64,000 bases of DNA from Treponema sp. (GTDB lineage Bacteria > Spirochaetota > Spirochaetia > Treponematales > Treponemataceae), in assembly GCA_014804005.1 (NCBI GenBank), contig JAAVAP010000023.1, forward strand, positions 28,272 through 92,271, in the 5' to 3' direction. This document shows positions 1 through 7,875 of the stretch, in pieces; within the stretch, counting starts at the first letter, position 1, and each line of letters opens with the position of its first letter. The notes below the pieces were generated by a model. That model ran no database searches. It was not told the DNA's origin and saw only the letters and a program-made list of their open reading frames with translations. The position numbers and the translations under genes are program-made.

Positions 1-295
1 CTTTTTTGTTCTTGTTGAAAATATCGACAAGGCTCACCAAAGCCGAATTGTCAATCGCGCCTTGACGCAATGCGATCATTCCCGAAAGGTAAAGCGCGCT
101 GATGCTGTCTTTTGAATGCGTCAAATGTTCGTCGCAAAGATCGCGCACTTGGATGGCGCAATCCTGCGCAAAAGATTCGTCCACGATTTTCGACAAATCC
201 ATGATGGCGTTCGGCGTGACGCTACCAATCGCGGCGCGCGTCCATGCCTCTTCCTTGAGTTTCGCCTGTACGTTCTCAATCAATTCCTCAGACAT
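1..295 (-). CDS. N-terminal part of a GreA-like/long transcription factor (partial)
   Basis: The reading frame starts at ATG 295 behind a clear GGAG site and stays open to the left edge, so only about 98 residues are visible. The sequence begins MSEELIENVQAKLKEEAWTR and continues as an acidic helical region. It resembles, from memory, the N-terminal extension of the long GreA-type elongation factor of treponemes, but the catalytic coiled coil and GreA C-terminal domain lie outside the window, so this is a tentative call. The TPR gene at 424-1344 lies upstream on the same strand and may be cotranscribed. Confidence 0.45.
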   Translation of the reverse strand, partial: MSEELIENVQAKLKEEAWTRAAIGSVTPNAIMDLSKIVDESFAQDCAIQVRDLCDEHLTHSKDSISALYLSGMIALRQGAIDNSALVSLVDIFNKNKK

Positions 296-423
296 TTTTT
301 TTCTCCTAATTTTGATTTTCTTGTTTTATTATTCAAATCGAGTTTTAACTCGCATACAAAACTCGCAGTATTTTTTTCGAGCCAAACTTGACGACAATCG
401 TCGCCAAGTTCAACCGTTCAAAA

Positions 424-1344
424 TCATTTCACATACATTTCGTATATTTCCGTATCAAGAATTTTTATTCTTGTAAGGATTTCGTTCGTTTTTTTTATGT
501 CCTCTTTCACCGAAACATAATAATCAATAAGCCAAAAATAAAGGTTGATGAGCCTCGGCGTAAGAAGCTCAATTTGGCACGAAGGAGCTTTCATCGCAAT
601 TTCGGCGGCGTAGATATCGCCTTTAAGCCGAGCGATTTCCTGCGGCTTGAGACGGCGCTTCACCGTAAAAATTCCGAAAAGCTGCCCATAAACCGGAATC
701 CATTCCAAAAGCGCGCTGCCTGAAAAACCTTTTTCCATCACATTGCGCACAAGGCATTTTATCAATTCCGAATCCAAAAATTCCAAATCGATTTTTTGCG
801 CGTCCACGAAAAACGCCTCGCGGAACAAAACTTTCGCATGCCGTTCTTCCGAACACAAAGCGTAACAATCGGCGGCTTCGGCAATTATCGACGCGCTGTC
901 ATTTTTCAGAGAAAGCGCCTCCGCAAGGCAATTGCGAGCCATTTCATATTCGCCCAATTTTTTGTAGCACAAACCGATCTTGCGCTGAACTTCCGCCTTT
1001 TGCGCGGAATTTTTTTCAACGGAAATTCGATTGTAGCAGTCGAGCGCGAGCGTAAAAACTCCCGTCCGCACGGCGAACATCGTCCGCTCGAAAATTTTTT
1101 TGCCGCGCTTCAAAAAAATCAAAAATGATTTCCATTCGTTTATGTAAATTTCGCCACGTTCAAAAAAATCGTCGATTTCTTCGGCGCGCTTTATCGCATC
1201 GATCCAAAAATTGCAGCAACCCATCGCAAATAGCGTTTCCCCGTCGTCCGGTTCATAAACCAAAGCCGGCTCTAGAACCGACTTCGCTTCGAAAGGATTT
1301 CCGCTCCTGATAAGATTGTATGCCTGCAAAATTTCATCTGCCAT
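424..1344 (-). CDS. TPR-repeat protein of unknown function
   Basis: The protein has 306 residues and no signal peptide or membrane span. It is helical throughout, with TPR-like pairs around residues 5-50 (Y-N-L-I-R-S-G-N-P-F-E-A) and 110-180 (R-K-I-G-L-C-Y-K-K-L-G-E-Y-E-M-A). It is probably a cytoplasmic scaffold, with no catalytic motif visible. There is no Shine-Dalgarno site; a TTGACT-16-TATAAT promoter ends 12 nt before the ATG, so the mRNA leader would be only a few bases. The gene reads towards the GreA-like gene, about 130 bases downstream, and could share its transcript. Confidence 0.7.
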   Translation of the reverse strand: MADEILQAYNLIRSGNPFEAKSVLEPALVYEPDDGETLFAMGCCNFWIDAIKRAEEIDDFFERGEIYINEWKSFLIFLKRGKKIFERTMFAVRTGVFTLALDCYNRISVEKNSAQKAEVQRKIGLCYKKLGEYEMARNCLAEALSLKNDSASIIAEAADCYALCSEERHAKVLFREAFFVDAQKIDLEFLDSELIKCLVRNVMEKGFSGSALLEWIPVYGQLFGIFTVKRRLKPQEIARLKGDIYAAEIAMKAPSCQIELLTPRLINLYFWLIDYYVSVKEDIKKTNEILTRIKILDTEIYEMYVK

Positions 1345-1356
1345 AGCGCAAATTCA

Positions 1357-1384
1357 ATTATACCGATTGGTGATTTTTAGTCAA
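1357..1384 (-). promoter_or_regulatory. Promoter of the TPR gene
   Basis: On the minus strand TTGACT (1384-1379) and TATAAT (1362-1357) are 16 bp apart, and the -10 ends 12 nt before the ATG at 1344. No ribosome-binding site fits in the remaining leader. Confidence 0.7.
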
Positions 1385-1525
1385 GAAGATGTGAGAAAAA
1401 ATTGTAAAATTCAAAACAACTCTTATACCGTTTTTTCAAAAACTTGTCAAGCGTTTTCAATATTTTTATCAACAACTTCCTCTCGAAATCAAGCTTCAAA
1501 TCTTCCGAATTTTTCTTCAAGGCAC

Positions 1526-1554
1526 TTGACAAAAACTTGAAAAATGTGTTATTA
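1526..1554 (+). promoter_or_regulatory. Promoter of the tRNA cluster
   Basis: TTGACA (1526-1531) and TTATTA (1549-1554) are spaced 17 bp, and the first tRNA begins 15 nt after the -10. The remaining 225-bp gap between the TPR gene and this tRNA shows no ORF. Confidence 0.6.
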
Positions 1555-1569
1555 TTTCAAAACACATTT

Positions 1570-1656
1570 GGAGCGATGGCAGAGTGGTCGAACGCGGCGG
1601 TCTTGAAAACCGTTGAACCTTTGCGGGTTCCGGGGGTTCAAATCCCTCTCGCTCCG
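1570..1656 (+). tRNA. tRNA-Ser (UGA anticodon)
   Basis: An 87-nt class II tRNA. The acceptor arms GGAGCGA and TCGCTCC pair, the anticodon loop CTTGAAA gives TGA, and a long variable arm follows. The 3' CCA is not encoded. It is first in a four-tRNA cluster. Confidence 0.95.
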
Positions 1657-1662
1657 TATTTT

Positions 1663-1747
1663 GGAAGCGTGGTAGAGCGGTAATACAACGGATTGCTAAT
1701 CCGTCAGTTCCATTAGGGCTGGGCAGGTTCGACTCCTGTCGCTTCCG
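1663..1747 (+). tRNA. tRNA-Ser (GCU anticodon)
   Basis: An 85-nt class II tRNA. The acceptor arms GGAAGCG and CGCTTCC pair, the anticodon loop TTGCTAA gives GCT, and the variable arm is long. CCA is not encoded. It lies 6 nt after the previous tRNA. Confidence 0.93.
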
Positions 1748-1774
1748 TTTGCCTAAACGCAAAGCAATTTTTTT

Positions 1775-1848
1775 GAGACTGTAGCTCAGCTGGATAGAGC
1801 GCCACCCTGCGGAGGTGGAGGTCGCAAGTTCGAACCCTGTCAGTCTCA
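1775..1848 (+). tRNA. tRNA-Arg (GCG anticodon)
   Basis: The acceptor arms GAGACTG and CAGTCTC pair. The anticodon loop CTGCGGA lies in a CCACC/GGTGG stem and gives GCG, reading CGC and CGU. CCA is not encoded. A strong terminator follows at once. Confidence 0.93.
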
Positions 1849-1849
1849 C

Positions 1850-1878
1850 GAGTCTGCTTTTTGGCAGACTTTTTTTTT
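1850..1878 (+). terminator. Rho-independent terminator after tRNA-Arg
   Basis: An AGTCTGC/GCAGACT stem with a T-rich loop is followed by a run of Ts. The T-run abuts the first base of the next tRNA. Confidence 0.85.
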
Positions 1879-1965
1879 GGAAAGATGTCCGAGTGGTTTA
1901 AGGTACACCCTTGGAAGGGGTGCGTGGCAGAAATGCCACCTGGGGTTCGAATCCCCATCTTTCCG
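1879..1965 (+). tRNA. tRNA-Ser (GGA anticodon)
   Basis: A class II tRNA. The acceptor arms GGAAAGA and TCTTTCC pair, and the anticodon loop TTGGAAG in a CACCC/GGGTG stem gives GGA. It starts directly after the T-run of the preceding terminator and has no visible promoter of its own, so expression probably depends on read-through. Confidence 0.93.
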
Positions 1966-2005
1966 GAATAAAAAAAAGTCCCTTTGGGACTTTTTTTTAT
2001 TCCGG
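1963..2005. terminator. Perfect 20-bp-arm palindrome acting as bidirectional terminator
   Basis: Arms 1963-1982 and 1986-2005 are exact reverse complements around a TTT loop, with A-tracts and T-tracts on the outer side of a GTCCC/GGGAC core. The left arm starts inside the last bases of tRNA-Ser(GGA). Between here and the next gene (2006-2164) no ORF or RNA gene was recognised. Confidence 0.85.
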
Positions 2006-2164
2006 CTCTGCAAGGAAATTTATTCCACGCTGTGCGCCACGCACAGGCGAGTCCGTTTCGCTGCACGACAGGAACAAAAATTTTCGCTTCCGTTGGGACT
2101 AGCATCTGCACCGTTCCACTCCCGCACGGGGCTTCAAAAAAACAAACAACACAAACACGCGCAC

Positions 2165-2193
2165 TTGACGATTTCAGCCGATTCTGTTAAAAT
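2165..2193 (+). promoter_or_regulatory. Promoter of the HD nucleotidase gene
   Basis: TTGACG (2165-2170), a 17-bp spacer and TAAAAT (2188-2193). The ATG at 2199 lies 5 nt after the -10 and there is no Shine-Dalgarno site, which predicts a leaderless mRNA. Confidence 0.75.
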
Positions 2194-2198
2194 TGGTT

Positions 2199-2831
2199 AT
2201 GGAAAAACCTTTTGAAGAAATCATCAAAAATTTTACTTCTTCGGGCGACGCGCGACTGGACGCGATTTTGAAATTCACCGTGGAAGCCGACCAAATGACG
2301 GGCATCTTGCGCCGCACAATTTTGACCGACGGAAGCCGCCGCGAAAATGACGCGGAACATTCCTGGCACATCGCGCTGATGGCGATGCTTTTCAAAGATT
2401 ACGCCGAGCAAACTCCGAATGTCGAACGCGCCGTAAAAATGTGTGTCGTCCATGATTTGATTGAAATTTATGCGGGCGACACTTTCGCTTTTGACAAGAC
2501 AGGAAACGTCACGAAAGAAGAGCGCGAAAAAGCCGCCGCCGACAAACTTTATTCGCATTTGCCGGAAGATTTGGCAAAAGAACTTCGCGGGCTTTGGGAA
2601 GAATTCGACGCGATGCAAAGCGCGGATTCACGCTACGCAAATTGCATGGACAGGATTCAGCCTTTTTTGCACAACACGCTCACCGACGGGCACACTTGGG
2701 ATTTGGGAAAAGTTTCGGTCGCGGATTGCGAAAAGCGAATGTCGCCAGTAAAAGAATTTATGCCGCGAATCTGGCCGTGGATTCAAAAATGCATCAAACA
2801 AGCCGTCCGCCAAGGCTGGCTGCAAAAATAA
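2199..2831 (+). CDS. HD-domain hydrolase, YfbR-like 5'-nucleotidase family
   Basis: The protein has 210 residues. The HD metal-site motifs are visible: an Arg-Arg-Glu-Asn-Asp-Ala-Glu-His-Ser stretch near residue 50, then V-H-D-L-I-E-I-Y-A-G-D near residues 85-95. This is the pattern of YfbR/YGK1-type 5'-deoxynucleotidases that remove phosphate from nucleoside monophosphates; the exact substrate is an inference. ATG 2199 is preferred over the in-frame TTG at 2193, which lies within the -10 hexamer. The gene is monocistronic, followed by the tRNA-Ala promoter. Confidence 0.8.
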   Translation: MEKPFEEIIKNFTSSGDARLDAILKFTVEADQMTGILRRTILTDGSRRENDAEHSWHIALMAMLFKDYAEQTPNVERAVKMCVVHDLIEIYAGDTFAFDKTGNVTKEEREKAAADKLYSHLPEDLAKELRGLWEEFDAMQSADSRYANCMDRIQPFLHNTLTDGHTWDLGKVSVADCEKRMSPVKEFMPRIWPWIQKCIKQAVRQGWLQK

Positions 2832-2843
2832 AGGCGCGGGCTA

Positions 2844-2872
2844 TTGACAAAAAATTCCGCTTTTGATAAAAT
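2844..2872 (+). promoter_or_regulatory. Promoter of tRNA-Ala and the downstream gene
   Basis: TTGACA (2844-2849), a 17-bp spacer and TAAAAT (2867-2872), about 60 bp before the tRNA. The next protein gene has no other obvious promoter. Confidence 0.75.
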
Positions 2873-2934
2873 AATGTCGAAATTGAATTTTGGGAAAACT
2901 TCGTGTTTTCAAAAATTTGATTTCACAAAAAATC

Positions 2935-3008
<74 letters not shown>

Positions 3009-3019
3009 ATAATTTCAAA

Positions 3020-3754
3020 ATGAAAAAAATCCTTTTGGCATTTTTCATCTTACCTTTTTTGGCGTTGAATTTCGCGTTTGCCGCAAATCTTCTTCCGTAC
3101 AAAAATCAAAAGCCCAGGCATTATTTGCAATTCGATTTGTCGCGGAGTTTCAGTCGCGGCATCGAGCACGACCAAACCTTTTTTTCTGCCGAATACAATT
3201 TTGACTTTACGCCGTTTTTGGGATTTGCCGCGATTCAAATCGAAGAAAATATTTTGAACGCGGCTTTTCGAACGCAATGGATTCCGCTCACATTTCAAAC
3301 GGATCGAGGCGAATGGCGGCTGGGGGGAGCTTCTTCATATAGGCTGCAAAAATATTCCTGCTACTACGACGAACACGATTTTATTTTTGAAAGCGCGGCT
3401 CGATGGAATTCCAAAAAAAATTTTTCAATTGCGGGGCGACTCGGATATTCTTGGCGGCTGACATTTTTTCCCGACATTCCGGATTTTCATCTTTGCGAGG
3501 GCGACATCGTTTTTAAAAATGAATTTTGCAAGGTGTGGAATTTCGGGCTGGAAATTTTCGCCGCGCTCGGCTCGTACAGCGATTTTCGACATACGCTGTT
3601 TTTTTGTCCGCAAATGCAAGCGGGCGTGGCATACAATTTTGATGAGCATCTGCGCTTGGCCGCGCAAGTTGAATGGGGAACAACGGATTTTTTGGCTTCG
3701 GTGATTTATGTGAGTTACACGCTCGTAAAATTCAATGTGAGGTTTTCGTTTTGA
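3020..3754 (+). CDS. Exported beta-barrel-like envelope protein
   Basis: The protein has 244 residues. It opens with a Lys-Lys and hydrophobic signal peptide, cleaved probably after F-A-F-A-A (residues 18-22). The mature part alternates aromatic and polar residues (for example L-Q-F-D-L-S-R-S-F) and ends in a phenylalanine-rich strand, the pattern of a small outer-membrane barrel. The family was not recognised. The ATG at 3020 follows tRNA-Ala by 11 nt and has no Shine-Dalgarno site, so processing of a tRNA-mRNA transcript could generate its 5' end. Its TGA overlaps the TTG start of the next gene. Confidence 0.65.
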   Translation: MKKILLAFFILPFLALNFAFAANLLPYKNQKPRHYLQFDLSRSFSRGIEHDQTFFSAEYNFDFTPFLGFAAIQIEENILNAAFRTQWIPLTFQTDRGEWRLGGASSYRLQKYSCYYDEHDFIFESAARWNSKKNFSIAGRLGYSWRLTFFPDIPDFHLCEGDIVFKNEFCKVWNFGLEIFAALGSYSDFRHTLFFCPQMQAGVAYNFDEHLRLAAQVEWGTTDFLASVIYVSYTLVKFNVRFSF

Positions 3755-4683
3755 AATTTGGCTGGAAAAAATTTACATTGCACACAATTATATTGAATAC
3801 AATCTTTTTTGCGATTATTTTTTCCGCATGCGAATTCGGTTCGCCACTTTATCTTCACGGCGGAACTCCGGTGGATTCACGAAGCCGCGAAATAAAAATT
3901 TTGCAAAATCAAGACATTCCGAAATTCGAACGAAACTCAGCAAAATATAGTTTTTTAATTTTGACGGACACACATTTCGGAACGGAAAAAACCGAACGCC
4001 GCGAAAAAGAATTCCTGCAAAAATTCGAATCACTTCTTTCCGCCGCGCAGGACGAATTGAAGCCGCGCTTCATCATCAATTTGGGCGACACGCTAAACGC
4101 TGGGCGCGACGATGAGGCAGATTCGTTCAACGAGGCTTCGAAAACTTGGTGCGAAAAAGCAAAGGAAATTTCGGACACGGACGATTTTAAAATTTATTCA
4201 ATTTTGGGAAATCACGACTTGTACAATGAAGGCTGGAAAATTTGGAAAGAAAAAATTTGGCCGGGCGTTTCATATTACAAATTTTTCTTGGATGCGGATT
4301 CGGACGGAAAAGGATTTTGGTTTTATTTTTTGGACAGCGCGAACGGAACTTTAGGCGCAAGTCAACTTGAAGATTTGGAAAAAAATCTCGAAGCCGATTC
4401 TGCTCCGAAAATTATTTTTTGCCACTACCCTCCGTTTGTCGAACAAAACGGGCAATATCATTTTGCGTTCGGAAATACGATTGAGCGCAATAAGATGATT
4501 GCGATTTTTGCGCGGCATAATGTCAAGTTTATTTTTGCTGGGCACGCGCACGAATACAGCGAGCACAATTTTAATAAATTTGTTGAAGTAGTCGTTCCGT
4601 CCTATGCCTTCAAAAAAGCATTCGCGCTAGTCACGATTGACGAAGCCAGCGAAAAAGTTGAATACAAAATCGTGGAATATTGA
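3751..4683 (+). CDS. Calcineurin-type metallophosphoesterase lipoprotein
   Basis: The protein has 310 residues. The start is TTG 3751, which overlaps the previous stop (TTGA) and sits 8 nt behind a GTGAGG site lying inside the upstream gene. Residues 1-25 form a lipoprotein signal with a F-S-A-C lipobox. All metallophosphoesterase motifs are present in order: L-T-D-T-H-F, N-L-G-D-T, L-G-N-H-D, F-C-H-Y-P and F-A-G-H-A-H. It probably cleaves phosphoesters in the periplasm or at the cell surface; the substrate is unknown. Translation appears coupled to the barrel-like protein. Confidence 0.8.
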   Translation: MKFGWKKFTLHTIILNTIFFAIIFSACEFGSPLYLHGGTPVDSRSREIKILQNQDIPKFERNSAKYSFLILTDTHFGTEKTERREKEFLQKFESLLSAAQDELKPRFIINLGDTLNAGRDDEADSFNEASKTWCEKAKEISDTDDFKIYSILGNHDLYNEGWKIWKEKIWPGVSYYKFFLDADSDGKGFWFYFLDSANGTLGASQLEDLEKNLEADSAPKIIFCHYPPFVEQNGQYHFAFGNTIERNKMIAIFARHNVKFIFAGHAHEYSEHNFNKFVEVVVPSYAFKKAFALVTIDEASEKVEYKIVEY

Positions 4684-4725
4684 AGCGGCTACATGCATTT
4701 TCTAACGCGCTTCGCAATTCTGCAA

Positions 4726-5076
4726 TTACAATGCGGCAAAATCGATTTTTTGCAATGCTTCAAGCGTCTGTTCGTAAAGCGCGAAAAGTGCACTCGTGTT
4801 CGCTTGGATGAAAGCCGCGTCACCATCGCGGGCGGCGTGTTCGCATTTTTCCGCAAGATCGCCGAGTTGCACCGCGCCCACCATTCGCGCGTTCGACTTA
4901 AGTCCGTGCACGCGGATTTTGTAGTTTTCCCAATCCTGCTTTTCAAAAAAATCCGTGATTGCGGACACATTTTCGGCTTTTTGCTCGACGAACATTTGCA
5001 CCATATCTTGATACATTTCCTTGTCGTCCATAGAAAATTCCATTCCGCGCGCCGTGTCAATTTTGATTTCTTCCAT
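4726..5076 (-). CDS. Histidine phosphotransfer (HPt) domain protein
   Basis: The protein has 116 residues and is one HPt four-helix domain. The phosphoacceptor is His57 in the motif R-V-H-G-L-K-S-N-A-R, with the usual small residues following. ATG 5076 sits behind AAGGA. It follows purD by 26 nt and is probably cotranscribed. No histidine kinase or response regulator is in the window, so its phosphorelay partner must lie elsewhere. It converges with the phosphoesterase gene. Confidence 0.85.
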   Translation of the reverse strand: MEEIKIDTARGMEFSMDDKEMYQDMVQMFVEQKAENVSAITDFFEKQDWENYKIRVHGLKSNARMVGAVQLGDLAEKCEHAARDGDAAFIQANTSALFALYEQTLEALQKIDFAAL

Positions 5077-5102
5077 AGTTTTTCCTTGCAAAAAAATCCG
5101 GT

Positions 5103-6455
5103 TTATTCCGAAACCGCAGCACCCGGCAAGCCGATGTCTTTTCGGAAAAACATTCCGTCGAATTTTACGGCTTCCAAAGCGTCGTATGATTTTTTCCAAG
5201 CCGCATCAAAAGTTTCCGCCGTCGTGCAAACTGCGAGAACGCGGCCGCCGCTTGTGAGCATTTTGCGTTCGGACGAATCTTTCGAATTTTCCGCGCCGCA
5301 TTCTTCAACTGCGCCCGCCACGAAAATTTTCGCGCCGTTTTTTTGCAAAATGTTTTCGTCGATGGAAATCGGAACGCCTTTTTTGTACGCGCCAGGATAT
5401 CCGCCTGAAACGACGACTGGAGCGACAGCGAATTCTTTTTTCCAATTCAATTTGAATTCGTTCAAATTTCCCCGCACGATCGCCTCGCACATTTTCGCAA
5501 AATCAAAATCCATGAGCGGAAATACGGCTTGAGTTTCGGGATCGCCGAGCCGAACATTGTATTCCAAAAGTTTTGGGCCGTCCGGAGTTATCATCACGCC
5601 GAAAAAAATGAATCCGCGATAATCGAATTTTTCCGCAATCAAACCGTCCAAAGTTGGGCGTAAAATATTTTCTTCGAACTGCTTCATAATTTCGGGCGTT
5701 ACGTCGGGGAGGGGACAAACCGCGCCCATACCGCCAGTGTTCGGACCTTTCGCGCCGTCGTTCAAACGCTTGTGGTCACGCGCAGGCAAAAACGGAACTA
5801 TCGTAGCCGTGCCTTTTTTGATTGAATTTTCATCGACGCTCACCGCCGCCAAAACCGACATTTCGATTCCCGAAAGATAATCTTCCACGACGATTTTTTT
5901 CCCCGCGCTTCCAACTCGTCCGGAATTCATAATGTCGTCCACCGCCGCAAGCGCCTGCTCGAGCGTCTTCGCCACGACCACGCCTTTTCCCGCCGCAAGC
6001 CCGTCGGCTTTTATCACGATCGGCGCACCGTGATTTTTGATGTAATTTTCCGCCGCAGCCTGCTCGCAAAAAGTTTCGCTCGCTGCGCTGGCAACGCGAT
6101 ATTTTTCCATGAACGCTTTCGCAAAATCTTTGCTGGCTTCGAGTTGCGCCGCAGCCTTCTTCGCGCCGACGCAAGGAATTCCTGCCGCCCAAAATTCGTC
6201 CGCCAAACCTTCGGCAAGCGGATCTTCCGGCCCGACTACAGCGAGCGTGCATTTTTCTTTTTTTGCGATTTCAACGTAAGGATTTTTGCCGTTCGCGCCC
6301 GATTTTGGAAGCGGAACATTCCGACATTTTTTTTCATTGCAAGTGCCGCCATTTCCAGTCGCGCACAAAATTTCTTCGACAGAATCACTTTGGGCAAGCC
6401 GCCATGCGATTGCATGCTCGCGTCCGCCCGAACCAATAACGATAATTTTTTGCAT
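5103..6455 (-). CDS. purD: Phosphoribosylamine-glycine ligase (GAR synthetase)
   Basis: The protein has 450 residues, close to the family length. It shows the N-terminal G-S-G-G-R-E-H-A-I-A motif, the ATP-grasp segment I-K-A-D-G-L-A-A-G-K-G-V, and the R-D-H-K-R-L-N-D-G / G-P-N-T-G-G-M-G-A signature. It catalyses the second step of purine synthesis. The start is ATG 6455, which matches family N-termini; the in-frame codons upstream lie inside the promoter. There is no Shine-Dalgarno site. Confidence 0.95.
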   Translation of the reverse strand: MQKIIVIGSGGREHAIAWRLAQSDSVEEILCATGNGGTCNEKKCRNVPLPKSGANGKNPYVEIAKKEKCTLAVVGPEDPLAEGLADEFWAAGIPCVGAKKAAAQLEASKDFAKAFMEKYRVASAASETFCEQAAAENYIKNHGAPIVIKADGLAAGKGVVVAKTLEQALAAVDDIMNSGRVGSAGKKIVVEDYLSGIEMSVLAAVSVDENSIKKGTATIVPFLPARDHKRLNDGAKGPNTGGMGAVCPLPDVTPEIMKQFEENILRPTLDGLIAEKFDYRGFIFFGVMITPDGPKLLEYNVRLGDPETQAVFPLMDFDFAKMCEAIVRGNLNEFKLNWKKEFAVAPVVVSGGYPGAYKKGVPISIDENILQKNGAKIFVAGAVEECGAENSKDSSERKMLTSGGRVLAVCTTAETFDAAWKKSYDALEAVKFDGMFFRKDIGLPGAAVSE

Positions 6456-6461
6456 GAAATT

Positions 6462-6490
6462 ATTGTAAAACAAAATTCATTTTTTTTCAA
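6462..6490 (-). promoter_or_regulatory. purD promoter
   Basis: On the minus strand TTGAAA (6490-6485), 17 bp, TACAAT (6467-6462), then 6 nt to the ATG at 6455. This predicts a leaderless transcript. Confidence 0.75.
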
Positions 6491-6503
6491 TAGTCGAATT
6501 TCT

Positions 6504-6629
6504 ATGAAAAATTTGCTGGCAACATACAGGCAAGATTTTCAACGAATCGAAAATCAAAAAAATAGCGACGATATTTTCGATTTTAAAATTATTCCCGCAA
6601 AAAATCTGCTAGAAAAAATTGTGTTTTAA
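6504..6629 (+). CDS. Possible 41-residue small protein
   Basis: An ATG-to-TAA frame lies between purD and the zinc-ribbon gene. The peptide starts MKNLLATYRQDFQRI and has no recognised motif, signal peptide or ribosome-binding site. It may be chance in A/T-rich DNA. Confidence 0.2.
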   Translation: MKNLLATYRQDFQRIENQKNSDDIFDFKIIPAKNLLEKIVF

Positions 6630-6644
6630 AGTTACAATGATTTT

Positions 6645-7049
6645 ATGGAATTTATTCTTTTATTTGCCGCAATTCTTCTAATAATTTTCGCGCTTTCGTA
6701 TTTTGCATTTTTCAGGCGAAATTCAAAATCAAAAAAATTTGCGGAAAAAAATTCGTCGCGCGCCACGCTTGTAAATTGCCCGATTTGTGGCTCCCCCCTT
6801 TTGAAAGGTCAAAACATAATCAGCAAAGTCTATCGTCCTATGAACGTTCCGGATCAGCGATGTACGGTGAGCGGCTGCCCAAATTGTTTTCCAATTTGCA
6901 AGGCGGGGGTAAAAAGAATTTGCCCTGTTTGCGCAAAAAGCATTCCTCAAGACGGCTATTTGGTTTCGCGACTTTTCAACAGAACGCAAGGAAAAAAACA
7001 CGTTATGATTGTTGGCTGCAATCAATGTCTGCACAACGAAGTCAAGTGA
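6645..7049 (+). CDS. Membrane-anchored zinc-ribbon protein
   Basis: The protein has 134 residues. Residues 2-23 form one hydrophobic helix followed by a basic stretch (R-R-N-S-K-S-K-K), so the rest is probably cytoplasmic. Four cysteine clusters follow: C-P-I-C, C-T-V-S-G-C-P-N-C, C-P-V-C and C-N-Q-C, enough for two zinc ribbons. The function is not recognised. TACAAT ends 6 nt before the ATG, and the -35 match (TAGAAA) is weak. Confidence 0.7.
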   Translation: MEFILLFAAILLIIFALSYFAFFRRNSKSKKFAEKNSSRATLVNCPICGSPLLKGQNIISKVYRPMNVPDQRCTVSGCPNCFPICKAGVKRICPVCAKSIPQDGYLVSRLFNRTQGKKHVMIVGCNQCLHNEVK

Positions 7050-7153
7050 TTTTTCGCTACAATTTTTCACTTGAACAACTTGGAAGAATTTGTTATATTT
7101 ACGAGAATCGTCCTCCGAGCCCAAACGGTTTCGTCGCATTGTAGGAGCTTTTG

Positions 7154-7795
7154 ATGAAAAAATTTTTTTTGATTTTCCTTGCGATTTTCGCGATCGGAAA
7201 TTTTGCATTTGCCGACACTGCCGCAGAAAATTATCTCTCGCATTTTGAGCAACTTGTAAATCAAATTGAAGCCGACGCAAAAAATAAAGACGCTTCAAAC
7301 ATTTCGCTTTATGAATCGTTGAAAACGGCGATCGATGCCGAGCGCACAGCGACCACGCTTTCGGTTTTGCAACGTTTTTCGGATTGGCGTTTGACCGGTC
7401 GTTATGACAGCGCGCATTCAAAACTTGTGGCGAATTCAAAAAAATCCGATGTCTCCGCAAAAGCAGAAGTTGTGAAAGAAAAGGCAAGCGGCGCGGTGGA
7501 ATCTGCGAAAGAGTCCGCTAGCGAAAAAATTGATTCGGCGAAAATCAATGTAAATTCAAAGGTCGAAGAATTGGAAAATCTTGCGCGGAAAAAAATCAAT
7601 CAAACGATTGGAACGAAGACCGAAGAAATTTCAGGAAAGGTCGGAACGAAAGCGGAGGAATTGGAAAACGCCGCCAAAGAAAAAGCCGGAGTGATGAAAG
7701 CGGAAGCCTCCGAAAAAATTCAAAGCAGCACTTCAAAACTCATGAATTTCCTAAATGGAATTTTCAACGACAAGGAATCTGAAAACGAAAAATAA
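7154..7795 (+). CDS. Exported LEA-like amphipathic helical protein
   Basis: The protein has 213 residues. A signal peptide ends near F-A-F-A-D (residues 17-21). From about residue 95 to 195 it is a nearly uninterrupted amphipathic helix rich in Ala, Lys, Glu and Ser, with repeated K-E-K-A / S-E-K-I / T-K-A-E-E-L-E-N-x-A-x-x-K units, resembling LEA-type or apolipoprotein-like proteins. It is probably periplasmic. ATG 7154 has an AGGAG site; the in-frame TTG just upstream is not used. A strong bidirectional terminator follows. Confidence 0.65.
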   Translation: MKKFFLIFLAIFAIGNFAFADTAAENYLSHFEQLVNQIEADAKNKDASNISLYESLKTAIDAERTATTLSVLQRFSDWRLTGRYDSAHSKLVANSKKSDVSAKAEVVKEKASGAVESAKESASEKIDSAKINVNSKVEELENLARKKINQTIGTKTEEISGKVGTKAEELENAAKEKAGVMKAEASEKIQSSTSKLMNFLNGIFNDKESENEK

Positions 7796-7817
7796 TTTTC
7801 ATCAATTTTCGTTTTAT

Positions 7818-7852
7818 AAAAAAATCGACGGCAAATGCCGTCGATTTTTTTT
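7818..7852. terminator. Bidirectional terminator
   Basis: An A-tract, ATCGACGGC, AAAT loop, GCCGTCGAT and a T-tract form a perfect hairpin between the convergent LEA-like and AICAR formyltransferase genes. Confidence 0.9.
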
Positions 7853-7875
7853 CGCCAAATTTTTTTTACAAAAAT

